Source of the DNA: Bryobacteraceae bacterium
Lineage (GTDB): Bacteria; Acidobacteriota; Terriglobia; Bryobacterales; Bryobacteraceae
Assembly (NCBI GenBank): GCA_025924475.1
Contig: JAICIH010000018.1
Span: 1 to 33,153, forward strand
Reading direction: 5' to 3'
Length of the DNA stretch: 33,153 bases
The notes beneath the pieces were generated by a model, which saw only the letters and a program-made list of their open reading frames with translations, did no database searches and had not been told where the DNA came from. The position numbers were made by a program, and so were the translations under genes. Shown here piece after piece: positions 17,061 to 26,400 of the stretch (position 1 is the stretch's first letter; the number at the start of each line of letters is the position of its first letter).

Positions 17061-17826
17061 CATCGGATCGTTTTACATTCCGACGTACGGCGTACTGGTC
17101 GCCCTCGGTTTCTTAGCCGGGCTCGGCGTCACACTCCGGTTGGCGCGGCGCGCCGGCATGCCGGAAGAAAAAATCACTAACTTGGCGGTGTACTGCGCCA
17201 TTGCGGGGCTCATAGGCGCCAAGCTGTTCATGTTTCTGTTCGATCTCGGCGACTACATACGCGATCCGGGCCGCATATTCACCTTCGAGACTTTGCAGGC
17301 GGCGGGTGTGTTTCATGGCGGTTTTATTGCTGCGTTTCTGATGGCGGTCTTTTATATACGCCGCCAGCATTTACAGCCGATGAAAACGCTCGACGTATTC
17401 GCTCCCGGCATTGCGCTCGGCCAAGCCATCGGCAGGCTCGGCTGCTTTGCGGCGGGCTGCTGTTGGGGCCGTGAGTGCGATCTGCCTTGGGGCGTGCGCT
17501 TCCGCTCCGATTTTGCCGCTCCGGTACCACTCGACAAGACGCTCCACCCGGTGCAACTCTATGAGTCGGCTGCCGACCTGCTAATTTTCGCCATCCTCTA
17601 TAAACTGGTCTCGCGCGAGCACCGGCCTGGCCAGGCAATCGGGTGTTACCTGGTGCTCTACTCGACAGCGCGCTTCGTGATTGAATTTTTCCGAGTTCAC
17701 GAGCAGGCGCTCGTCGGACCGTTTTCGCTTACGCAATGGATCGCCTTGGGCTTGCTTATACTAGGTGCGGCGATTCTGATGTGGCCTGGCTTCAAAACTC
17801 GGGCCGAAGCGCACAGCGCGGCGTAA
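17041..17826 (+). CDS. lgt: Prolipoprotein diacylglyceryl transferase
   Basis: 261 residues with about seven membrane segments. Family landmarks are present: PTYGVLVALGF, VFHGGFIAA, the signature GQAIGRLGCFAAGCCWG, HPVQLYES and ARFVIEFFRVHE. Lgt transfers diacylglycerol from phosphatidylglycerol to the lipobox cysteine of prolipoproteins at the inner membrane, the substrate-producing step for LspA. The two genes overlap by 20 bases, so both lipoprotein maturation enzymes are made together. The ATG at 17041 gives a normal N-terminus. Confidence 0.95.
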   Translation: MLPKLISIGSFYIPTYGVLVALGFLAGLGVTLRLARRAGMPEEKITNLAVYCAIAGLIGAKLFMFLFDLGDYIRDPGRIFTFETLQAAGVFHGGFIAAFLMAVFYIRRQHLQPMKTLDVFAPGIALGQAIGRLGCFAAGCCWGRECDLPWGVRFRSDFAAPVPLDKTLHPVQLYESAADLLIFAILYKLVSREHRPGQAIGCYLVLYSTARFVIEFFRVHEQALVGPFSLTQWIALGLLILGAAILMWPGFKTRAEAHSAA

Positions 17827-17857
17827 TCCTCTCGAATCGACAGACAGGAGATTGCAT

Positions 17858-18844
17858 ATGTTGAAGCGGCTTGCACTGCTTGCGTCCGCAGTAGCTGTCC
17901 TTCACGCCCAGCAGCGTTGGTATCCCCACGAAGGCGGTTTGCTGAAGTATCGCGTCAACATCCGTTTTGGCGAAGAACCGGAAGACACGATGCCCAGCGG
18001 CTGGAAATTCGGCCGCGTTTCCTCCGTTGCGACCGATTCGGCCGGTAACGTCTATGTATTCCAGCGCGGCAAGAAAGCCGATCCCTTAATTGTTTTCGAC
18101 GCCAATGGCCGTTACCTGCGCTCCTGGGGAAAAGGCATGTTTGGCAACCCGCACGGCCTGCGCATCGACAAGGACGATAACGTCTGGGTCACGGACAACG
18201 GCGATCACCAGGTCATGAAATTTACCAAGACCGGTAAATTGCTGCTGACCCTGGGAATCAAAGGGAAAGCCGGAACGGATGACAAAACTTTCAATCGCCC
18301 CACCGATATCGCATTCGCTCCCAATGGCGATTTCTATGTTTCCGATGGCTACGGCAATTCGCGCGTCGTCAAATTTTCTAAGGACGGCAAATACCTCCTG
18401 GCCTGGGGCAAGCCGGGCCACGGCCCAGGCGAGTTTCAGGTGCCGCATTCGATAGCGGTCGATTCCAAGGGCACCGTCTACGTAAGCGACCGCGAGAACA
18501 ATCGCATCCAGATATTCGACGCGAACGGCAAATTTCTACGGCAATGGACTCATCTCGGATGCACGCAGAATATCTTCATCGCGCCTCACGACGAGATGTG
18601 GATCATCACGCATCGGAACAATATCGAGAATCTGACCTATGACACGCTCGCAGGCCGGATTATGCACATCGACCTTGCAACGGGCCGAATACTGGGCGCA
18701 ATGGAAAGCCCCGGGCATTGGATAACGGTCGCCCGGAACGGCAACATTTTCATCGGAAGCCTCACCGGGAACGTATTCCGCTGGTATCCGGGATGGCTCG
18801 ATCACGGCCTTGGCTCGACCGAAGGCCTGCGGCCCGCGAACTAG
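17858..18844 (+). CDS. Secreted NHL-repeat (6-bladed beta-propeller) protein
   Basis: 328 residues from the ATG at 17858, which follows CAGGAG by seven bases. This fixes the start two codons inside the longest frame. The signal peptide MLKRLALLASAVAVLHAQ precedes repeated NHL blades: GNPHGLRIDKDDNVWVTDNG, RPTDIAFAPNGDFYVSDGYG, FQVPHSIAVDSKGTVYVSDR and NGNIFIGSLTGNVFRW. Similar proteins are often annotated as peptidyl-alpha-hydroxyglycine amidating lyase-like because they share the propeller. The sequence shows only the scaffold, so a binding role is as likely as catalysis. It sits downstream of lgt with a 31-base gap. Confidence 0.87.
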   Translation: MLKRLALLASAVAVLHAQQRWYPHEGGLLKYRVNIRFGEEPEDTMPSGWKFGRVSSVATDSAGNVYVFQRGKKADPLIVFDANGRYLRSWGKGMFGNPHGLRIDKDDNVWVTDNGDHQVMKFTKTGKLLLTLGIKGKAGTDDKTFNRPTDIAFAPNGDFYVSDGYGNSRVVKFSKDGKYLLAWGKPGHGPGEFQVPHSIAVDSKGTVYVSDRENNRIQIFDANGKFLRQWTHLGCTQNIFIAPHDEMWIITHRNNIENLTYDTLAGRIMHIDLATGRILGAMESPGHWITVARNGNIFIGSLTGNVFRWYPGWLDHGLGSTEGLRPAN

Positions 18845-19013
18845 TCGAAGTCCCTAAACCACCACGCTGAGGCGGACAGCAAGATTAGGTTCTTGCCAGA
18901 CGGGCTAAGGGCTCGCGACGTAATAGCTTGTAGTCACATTCTCCCGTCAAGCGGCGTCCTACTCCTGGATTGGGACCACTTTGGATGTGGAACCGATCCG
19001 TTTAGGTAAAGAC

Positions 19014-19457
19014 ATGCAAGTACGTGATTTAATGACCAACAACCCGGCCTGTTGTACGCCGGACACGCCGCTAAAGGAAGTCGCACACATGATGATGCGT
19101 TGCGATTGCGGCGAGATACCGATTGTCGATAGCCGCGAGTCGATGCGGCCGATCGGAGTTATCACCGATCGCGATATTATTATTCGCGCCGTTGCGTCAG
19201 GGCAAAATCCGCTCGAAATGAGGGCATCCGATTGCATGACGCAGCCATGTATTACCGTGTCCAAAGACGCGTCCATTGTGGACTGCATTCACCTCCTCGA
19301 AGAGCATCAGATCCGGCGGATCGTGGCGGTGGATAAGAACGGAAAATGCTGTGGCATTGTATCCCAGGCCGACGTGGCAAGAAGAGTCGATACCTATGCC
19401 GCGGAGGTATTGAAACAAGTGTCGCAACCGGCGGAAACCCGTCAACAGACGCGTTAA
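19014..19457 (+). CDS. Tandem CBS-domain protein
   Basis: 147 residues from ATG at 19014, with AGG eight bases upstream. A TTG at 18981 would add 11 residues. There are two CBS motifs: residues about 3-60 (VRDLMTNNPACCTPDTPLKE, then GVITDRDIIIRAVA) and about 70-130 (ASDCMTQPCITVSKDASI, then GIVSQADVARR). CBS pairs bind adenine nucleotides and sense cell energy state, and stand-alone proteins of this kind are soluble regulators with unknown targets. Several cysteines (ACC, RCDCGE, KCCG) are more than usual for the family. No partner domain or obvious operon is seen. Confidence 0.9.
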   Translation: MQVRDLMTNNPACCTPDTPLKEVAHMMMRCDCGEIPIVDSRESMRPIGVITDRDIIIRAVASGQNPLEMRASDCMTQPCITVSKDASIVDCIHLLEEHQIRRIVAVDKNGKCCGIVSQADVARRVDTYAAEVLKQVSQPAETRQQTR

Positions 19458-19900
19458 ATACAAGAAACGCCGATCATGGCTTGACGTGAAATTTCGATAG
19501 CGCGAAAATCGAGTTTGCAGAAACGAAGAAGCATGAGCCCCCGTGGCTGCCGGGGGATGTGGCAAAATCAGCGAATCTGGAGGTGAAATATAGAGCCGGA
19601 CAGCATAGAGGGGCGGCTGGGTTCGAGGCCCCATCGGCAATAGGATTTCGGGAACAACCGAAGACGGCAGTCGTGAGGCCGTGCCGAGCGTTTTAGAGCG
19701 CAATTTGCTGGTGCAACCGAGACCCTAAGATCGGAAATCGAGCGCCAGCCGTCCCTTGTTTGACACCTGGAACCGGCCGTCTTGAGGCTTGGTATCATTT
19801 TTCCCGAGCCCGTCACTTGTACCATTTGCTTACGCGCGCAAAAGAACCGCGACCGTGAGGGCGCGAGCGAGCGAGTGTGACGAACTTGCGCTACAACTAC
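19458..19900. other. 443-base intergenic region with hairpin and repeat copy C
   Basis: No credible gene. Frames on either strand are short or overlap each other and have odd composition. A stem CCCCCG/CGGGGG with a seven-base loop lies at 19538-19556. A loose promoter (TTGACG at 19481-19486, 17 bases, GAAAAT at 19504-19509) precedes it on the forward strand, so a small RNA is conceivable but unsupported. REP-like copy C is at 19844-19865. The rest may be decayed coding DNA. Confidence 0.45.
19844..19865 (-). repeat. REP-like intergenic repeat, copy C (inverted)
   Basis: The forward strand reads GAACCGCGACCGTGAGGG then CGCG. Its reverse complement matches copy A almost base for base through the CCCTCACGGT core and GCGGTTC end. 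It again lies in a convergent gap, 36 bases from the stop of the small secreted-protein gene. Confidence 0.55.
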
Positions 19901-20359
19901 CTATTGCTTCTCAAAAATATAAACGCCGTGCACCTTTTGGCCCTGCGAGTTTGTGCCGGTAAGGGTGTACTTCATTGTCTTTCCATTCTTTGAAACCACG
20001 CCGTGTCCGGTTTCGGTTCCGTTGCCCATCTTCCAGGTGTGATCGACTGTATTACCGGACAACTTCTCCACAACCGTGGAATTCTCCATTCCATCAATCG
20101 GAACAGCCGTATTCTCAGCCGGGTTATACGACCAGTTGATGGTCTTACCGTCTGCATCCACCGTTTCGACGCTGACCTTTCTGTCCGGTGCAATCGTCAC
20201 GGTCTCGCTTTTAGGCGCCGGTCCTGGACTGATCTTTGATTTCGCAACGTTCAGTTTCCATGTCCCAGTAAACGGGCTGTTCTGTTCTCCCTGGGCGGCC
20301 AGTACTACCGAGGCCAGCAGCGCTGCCGCCAGCCAAATTGCATAAGCGCACTTTCGCAT
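19901..20359 (-). CDS. Small secreted protein, lipocalin-like, unknown function
   Basis: 152 residues. A strong signal peptide (YAIWLAAALLASVVLAAQG) leads into FTGTWKLNVAKSKISPGPAP, a motif seen at the start of many small acidobacterial exported proteins. Alternating beta strands follow (SETVTIAPDRKVSVETVD, KTMKYTLTGTNSQGQKVHG), consistent with a small beta barrel. A perfect AGGAGG lies seven bases before the ATG, with a TATAAT box 34 bases before it, so strong expression is plausible. It lies downstream of the radical SAM gene on the same strand but has its own promoter. The ligand, if any, is unknown. Confidence 0.75.
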   Translation of the reverse strand: MRKCAYAIWLAAALLASVVLAAQGEQNSPFTGTWKLNVAKSKISPGPAPKSETVTIAPDRKVSVETVDADGKTINWSYNPAENTAVPIDGMENSTVVEKLSGNTVDHTWKMGNGTETGHGVVSKNGKTMKYTLTGTNSQGQKVHGVYIFEKQ

Positions 20360-20392
20360 TGGAATGTCCTCCTGTAAAAACAGATGGGCACG

Positions 20393-20398
20393 ATTATA
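20393..20398 (-). promoter_or_regulatory. -10 box (TATAAT) for the small secreted protein
   Basis: Perfect TATAAT on the reverse strand, 34 bases upstream of the ATG and 20 bases upstream of the AGGAGG. The -35 is weak (TTTAGG at 16-base spacing). The position fits a sigma-70 promoter. Confidence 0.5.
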
Positions 20399-20491
20399 TA
20401 CTCTTTTCCCCTGGCCTAAATCGCCTTGTTCGAATTCAAGAGCTTCCGGGCAAGGTTAAATGATTTCTCTATAAGTCAGAAAGTGTGGGAA

Positions 20492-22033
20492 TCACAAAAT
20501 CTGAAATTGGCCAATCGGGGCGCTGCAAATATCGGGAGCGCGCAACTCGGGCATCGGCTTTGCCCGGAATAAGCGGACGCAAGGTTTGGCGATCTGCCGG
20601 GCGACGAAATTCGCCCGTTGTCGCCGCGCACTGTCACTCGCAATACCGGTGTTCGCATACATCTGGCGGTAGAGCTTAGAGATGAAAACAAACGCTAGAC
20701 GACTACGAAATGACGTAACACAGCCAGACCGCTTCCAAATCGATGCCAGGCTGTAGAAGCGATCCCAGACCTTTTGCGTTCTGTTGCGTATTTCATCCGG
20801 ACCCATCGATGGATGAGGCATGAACATTTTCGGCCTCGACTGCGGCTGAATTAGCCAGTACCGAGTGATAGGGATGCCGTCGACCATGGCCGCCTTTCCA
20901 CTTTCGCCTTTTTCCCATCGCTCAAAATCCACTGTGCCGGGGAACGGAGTAAGCATTACGAACTGGGCAAAAGTAATGCCTGCTCTTTGCGCCAACGCGG
21001 CCGTTGCGTCGAACGTATCCCGGTTGTCGGTCGGGAGACCAAAGATAAACGATCCCAGGACATGAACACCATGCCGGCGAAATTTCTGCAGTTGATCGAC
21101 AAGCCGGTCCCCAGAACAATTAAAATCTTTGAATACCGCCTTCAAACCTTCTGGGGTGACCGCTTCTACACCTACCAGAGCGCCTTTGATTCGCGCTTTC
21201 TTCATGGCCGCTAAGAACTCCGTGTCTTCCGCCGCTTCCATCGTAATCTGCGTGAAGAACACCATGTCATCTGGGAGTTTGGCGAGTTGTTCCATCAGTA
21301 CGAATCTCTCGGCGCGAATGGCGCGCAACTCAGACGCTTTCGCATGATTGTTCTGACGCTCCGCCAGAGCAATATCCGTTAGGGTCACGGGATAGAAATT
21401 ATCGTCGGCGAGGGCGATAAATCGAAACCCTTTTCGCCGCAATGTAACGATCTCCCGAACGATGCCATCCGCTGAGCGTGGTCTCGGACGCTGGCCGTCC
21501 GTGCGCCAGACGGAACAAAATGAGCAGTGTTTCGGGCAGCCACGAACGGTCTGGACAGAAGCCCACATATATCGGCCGGCGGGCGCCAGATCCCACCTGC
21601 CTGGCAGGAATTGGCTCCCTTCAATACGTCCTCCCTCGTATACTCGCGCCAGCTTCTTCGCGCGGCAATCCATAAGCGCTTTTCCCCAAGCAATGTCTCC
21701 ATCGCCCTTCACCACGGAATGCGCGCCACCCAACTCAAAAGACTCTTCGGGGTATAACGTCGCGTGGATGCCGCCGAAGATTACCCATGCACCCTTCTCC
21801 CGGGCAATTTTTCCCACTTTGTATCCTCGTAACGCATTGCTGGTGTGGATTCCAATTCCCACGATGTCTCCAGGGGAAATACTGGAGGCGTCGATCTGCT
21901 CCAAGGTCTCGTCGGTGATTTTCGGATCGCCAAACGCGGGCGGTGTAGCTGCGGCCAAGACATACAGCCAGCGCGGTGTGATCACGGCAGTGCCGAAGGA
22001 GATGTCACTGGGATTTACCAGGTGTATGGTCAT
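20492..22033 (-). CDS. Radical SAM enzyme with N-terminal B12-binding-like domain
   Basis: 513 residues. The radical SAM cluster motif is C166-x3-C170-x2-C173 (RGCPKHCSFCSV). Residues 1-140 resemble a cobalamin-binding Rossmann domain (PGDIVGIGIHTSNALRG, WVIFGGIHATLYPEE, VVKGDGD), lacking the classical DxHxxG and so probably base-off without histidine ligation. The middle (FRFIALADDNFYP, then GALVGVEAVTPEGLK and GVHVLGSFIFGLPTD) is the BchE/HpnP-like TIM-barrel pattern. Such enzymes methylate or rearrange lipid or antibiotic carbon skeletons. The substrate cannot be named, because no hopanoid or tetrapyrrole genes are adjacent. It lies 195 bases downstream of the oxidoreductase gene on the same strand. 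Confidence 0.87.
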   Translation of the reverse strand: MTIHLVNPSDISFGTAVITPRWLYVLAAATPPAFGDPKITDETLEQIDASSISPGDIVGIGIHTSNALRGYKVGKIAREKGAWVIFGGIHATLYPEESFELGGAHSVVKGDGDIAWGKALMDCRAKKLARVYEGGRIEGSQFLPGRWDLAPAGRYMWASVQTVRGCPKHCSFCSVWRTDGQRPRPRSADGIVREIVTLRRKGFRFIALADDNFYPVTLTDIALAERQNNHAKASELRAIRAERFVLMEQLAKLPDDMVFFTQITMEAAEDTEFLAAMKKARIKGALVGVEAVTPEGLKAVFKDFNCSGDRLVDQLQKFRRHGVHVLGSFIFGLPTDNRDTFDATAALAQRAGITFAQFVMLTPFPGTVDFERWEKGESGKAAMVDGIPITRYWLIQPQSRPKMFMPHPSMGPDEIRNRTQKVWDRFYSLASIWKRSGCVTSFRSRLAFVFISKLYRQMYANTGIASDSARRQRANFVARQIAKPCVRLFRAKPMPELRAPDICSAPIGQFQIL

Positions 22034-22228
22034 TTAACAGGCTCTATCTAAGCTAGATCCTTTTTGAACCTTGGTCAGTACCTGGGTCGAATGCGAGTAC
22101 GCCCGTCACAGTTTTTGGTCAACCGCACTTCATCGAAAGGGGCAGACAGCCGCTCGGACTACGCGGAAGCGTACGCGCGAGATGCTGCAAACGGATCGCT
22201 GGAAGGTTTGCGAAGTTTTCGAGGCGAG

Positions 22229-23338
22229 CTATTTGGCCACCTTCACAGCTCGTCCGGTCTTGACCGATTCCTTGGCCCAATCGATGATGTGAATCACTTT
22301 TACGTTGATGTCGATGGCCGTCAGGCCTTCTATCGGCTTGTTCGCTTTGATGCGCGAAACCATATAAGCGACGGGCTCAGCTTCGTCCGCTGGCAGCGGT
22401 TCGATCGGTAAAGTTTTCGTATCCTTCGCCCCGTGGTGTAATTCCACGCTGCGCCGCGTCATCGTGATGCTGCCGGGTGGAGTGCCATCCGGCCTGCCGA
22501 AAACCTCCAGGTCCTGATAACTGCGAGGCAGATCCCAACTACCTTCGAAGATACCCACCGCGTGCGGATAGCCCAGCACCAGCGTCGCATTGTCTTCCAC
22601 CTTCGGAAACCGTTCCGGCCGCAAATGTTCCACCGTCGCGTAGACGGTAGAAGGCATTCCGAGATACCAGAGACTCCAAAGCGCGTTATAGCAGCCGAAA
22701 TCCATCAGCGCGCCTGCCCCGTTCTTTACCGGATCGGTCAACCAGTTGAAGAAATATTTTTGGCGCGGTCCGGTAGATCCGGGTCCGCCATGACCCACGA
22801 TGCCATGCAAGCGATACACGGTCCCGATATCGCCATGGTCCACCGCGGCCTTGGCGACATAGTTGGCTGGCCACCAGGCCATTTGATAGTTGGTCATGAT
22901 CCGAATGTTGTACTTCGCGGCCAAGGCGGCAATCTGCTTCGCTTCCTCAAAATTGCTGGCGAGCGGCTTTTCGAAAATCAGATTGATGTGCCGCGGCGCG
23001 CAGGCTTTGGCAATCTCGAGATGGCGGTTGTTCTCGACGAATGCCCAGACAATATCGGGCTTTGTCTCGTCGAGCATTTTTGAGTAGTCGGAGTAAATCA
23101 GGTTGTCCGTGACCCCGGCTTTTTTAGCTTCTGCTACCAGTTCCGAATTCGGCTCGGCCACTCCCACCAGCCGTGCCGGATTGCCCTCGACCATCGTTTT
23201 CAGATGCCCCCAGACGTGAGAATGTACTAGTCCTACAACGGCGATTTTATAGGTCTCCGGTTGCTGGGCGGTCAGAGGAGAGCTGAAAAGCGAAAGCAGT
23301 GCGATCGGAATCAGTGCGGTTGCTTTAGATAAGTTCAC
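22229..23338 (-). CDS. Exported Gfo/Idh/MocA-family oxidoreductase
   Basis: 369 residues from a GTG at 23338. An NAD(P)-binding start (YKIAVVGLVHSHVWG) and the family motif FEKPLASNFEEAKQI are present. The C-terminal alpha/beta domain has GAGALMDFGCYNALW. The family oxidises or reduces sugars and cyclitols. The N-terminus NLSKATALIPIALLSLFSSPLTAQQ is a Sec-like signal peptide without a twin arginine, which is odd for a cofactor-binding enzyme. A start at 23380 would add 14 residues before this segment and has no ribosome-binding site. No sugar transport or glycosidase gene flanks it, so the substrate is open. Confidence 0.87.
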   Translation of the reverse strand: MNLSKATALIPIALLSLFSSPLTAQQPETYKIAVVGLVHSHVWGHLKTMVEGNPARLVGVAEPNSELVAEAKKAGVTDNLIYSDYSKMLDETKPDIVWAFVENNRHLEIAKACAPRHINLIFEKPLASNFEEAKQIAALAAKYNIRIMTNYQMAWWPANYVAKAAVDHGDIGTVYRLHGIVGHGGPGSTGPRQKYFFNWLTDPVKNGAGALMDFGCYNALWSLWYLGMPSTVYATVEHLRPERFPKVEDNATLVLGYPHAVGIFEGSWDLPRSYQDLEVFGRPDGTPPGSITMTRRSVELHHGAKDTKTLPIEPLPADEAEPVAYMVSRIKANKPIEGLTAIDINVKVIHIIDWAKESVKTGRAVKVAK

Positions 23339-23457
23339 AGGGCGATCATATCCGACCACGCGCGCATTCAACCAGCGCATTACCGGAGTAGTACGTGTTG
23401 ATTACCGCGCGTCGATCCATAAATGATAGAGTAAAGAACCAGTTTGGGGGACGGATC

Positions 23458-26400
23458 GTGATTTTCAATTGCAGGGAACTTCTTCCCGTAGTTCGGACTT
23501 TACTGTTCCTGGCGGTGTTCGGAGGGCTGCTAGCGGCAGCCGATACAGACCTTGAAAATCGGGTCACGCAATTGGAATCGACGGGGGATCTGACCGAAGC
23601 GCGATCGCTTCTGACTCGAGAAGCGGCCAACTCCAACGACAGTCGCGCTGCACAAATGCTGGCAGAGTTTTTGTGCCGCCACAAAGATCGCGCCTGCCGC
23701 GACGCGACGCAAAAATGGGCTGCCGGCGAGAACGATCCGGCGAAAAAGAAACTGGCTCTCCGTGAAGTGGCGCTCCTCGATTTTATGCAGGGCAGGAATG
23801 CCGATCTGAGCGCCGATTTGGGTCAATACCGGGCCGCGGGAGGAACCGATCTCGATGCGCCCGTCAAAGGCTCAGGAGGCCGCTCGTATTCCACGGTCAC
23901 GATTCCGGGGCCGCTCTCATCCTTTGCACGCATGGCGGCGCTTTCACCCGATCTTGCGCCGGTGGATCTTTTGCCGGCGCTCGCACGTAACATCGTAACC
24001 AACGGCTATGAAGCTATCGGTAATGAAGCTCTGCAGCAAACCGAATATCTGCGTCTGCTGATTCGTTACATCGGGCAGGCCCGTGAACTGCAGGCTTTGG
24101 CGAATAAGGATCACAAGATTGTGATTCCCACTTGCGATAGCGCAGAAACCGGCGCCCTGATCAAGATCCTGGGTTATCGGATGCGCGGAACCTGCGGTGG
24201 CGACATCGTGCTCGAAACCGTCAACCCCACGCGCGCGTTCCTGACCGTCGATTCGGCTTTCCCTTTGACTCAGCTCGAGCAGGATTTACGCGCGAATCAT
24301 CGCTTCGAGCTGCCGTATGCTCCCACGCAGGTTCCCGTTCTCTACGATGGCGCATATTGGCTCACGGCGCTCGGCCGTGGAAATCAGAACGATTTTCTGG
24401 ACGCGTTTTTGTCCGACCCCTCTCTTTGCCGTCTGTATCTGGGTCTTTCACACGTGGATCACGCGACTGCGGAAGCGCTCCGCAAACAAGCTCCCGCGGC
24501 CAAGCTGAAAGTGTATGCGCACGTGCTCGATTTCTTCGGTGGCATGTTCGAGATCCGCAACGGAGCGGCCGTTGTGCCCGGCTCGGCCAGATCGTGGGCC
24601 TCGCTAACTGGCGTTTCGCCCAGCAATCCCGGCGCGTTTTTCGAGAAATTGATGGCGATGGACGACGGTTGGCTCGCGAGTTATTTCGACGCTCTATCGC
24701 GTATCGATGGCCCCACGCTCGCTTATCTGACCGAGCCCAACCACATCAAGCGTTTCTATGACGCGCTGCGTGGCAAGATCACTAGCCCCGGCCCGGCGCG
24801 TCCGGTATTCCGCTCGAGCACCGAATTGATGCTGCTGACCCATTCGCTGCGCATCGATCCGAACGGTTCGCCACATGTCCCCGGCAGTCTGGATGTCTGG
24901 CGCACGCTGTTCATTAAACATCCACACGGCAAGTACGACGGCAAATTGACGCGGGCCGCTTCCGGATGGCGAACCAACGACGATCTGATCGAAGCGCTCT
25001 TTGCGCTCAGCCGGAAATCGGTTGAGAACGAGCCGCTCAAGATTTTCATTGCGTTGAACGATATCGATCGGGATCGTGGAAAGCCGATGTCGAGCGAGCT
25101 GGCGGCCCGCTTGATACAAATGCATCGCTCCTTCGGAGCACAGTACGTGCTCTTTGCCGACTCACCGAGTCTAAGCGAGGGCGCTATCAACCAATATCTC
25201 GATTTGTGTGCGGAAACGATGAAGAACCGGGATACGCTGTTGCGCGCCGACGTCGCGGGCACGCTGCAAGCGCTCGTGGAGCTATGGCGGATTCTTTGCC
25301 GCCAGGATTCCATTCCCGTGGAAGCGCGGGACGCCACATTTCTTAAGCTGATTCAGCCATTCAGTCAGTTAAAGCAGGAAGCCGATCTGTTTAATGCCGG
25401 CCGCGCCGGCGTCGAGACGCTGTTGGCCGTCGCGCAGCCCCAAACCTCGGGCTCGCGGCAAGATCGGCTGGTGACATTGCTGGTGGGTGAGCGGCACGAG
25501 TCTACTCACATGACGCCGGCCGAGTACTTCTTGCGCATTTTCGATGCACAGCGGCTGGTTACGCTGGATGGCCTGTTCCTCGCAGCCGATAAGATTGAAA
25601 AAGGGAACACCGATCCAAAGGCTCTAAAAGGCATCAGCGATCAGTTGCGGCGGTTGTCTGAAACCGAATCTCTGCGAGGTTCCCTTTCCTCCGAAGAAAA
25701 GAATTCTCTTTCGGTCGGCTACTGGAGCGAGCGCCACATTGACCAGCAGCGCAAATTGAATGTGGACGCGCTGCTCAAAGGCGCCGAAAAGAAGGATCCG
25801 CGCGCGATATTGGCGCCAATGCTGCGGGATTCGCTGGTCGGCATTCTGTACAGCTATTACGCTCCCCCCGGTGCGCAGTTGTTGTTGACGAATCCATTAT
25901 TCGTCCGAAATCACGATTTCATTGGGCCGGAAGGCACGCCCATGACCTGGCGCGGTACCGAGGTGGCCGGCTCCGGATGGCCTGAAAGCGCGGGCGGCAG
26001 AATTACCGGCTCTCTCATCGCACTGCCCTATGCCATTGCCGAAGCCGAACAGAATTTTTTGACGCCCACTCGAGAACAGGCTTTGATCTGGGCTGATCTG
26101 GTACCGCAGATCATTGTAGGAGTCACCGTGAACCGCTGGCGGGGAATTACGCCTGAGCAGCTCCGCTGGGTGTCGCTGCACGTAGCGCGCGGGCGGGCGC
26201 TGCTCGCCGGCGCCGCTCTCGATCCGGCGCTTGCGCCCCGGGTCATGAATTCTCTCCTGCGCTATCTCCCTCCCCAGCGCGTGGAGTGGATCGACAATAA
26301 TCTGCGCTCGGGCATCTTCGAAAATATTGCGCTACAGGTTCCTACCGCGGTGCTGTACTCGCTTGCCGCGGATCCGGCGCTTCGCGATGTCGTGCCCGAC

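Noticed and set aside
19590..19650. tRNA-like GGTTCGA segment near 19620
   Set aside because: No acceptor, D or anticodon stems can be drawn around it.
19568..19825. An 85-codon reverse frame between the CBS gene and the small secreted gene
   Set aside because: Composition unlike neighbours, no motif and no start signals; likely chance or decayed sequence.
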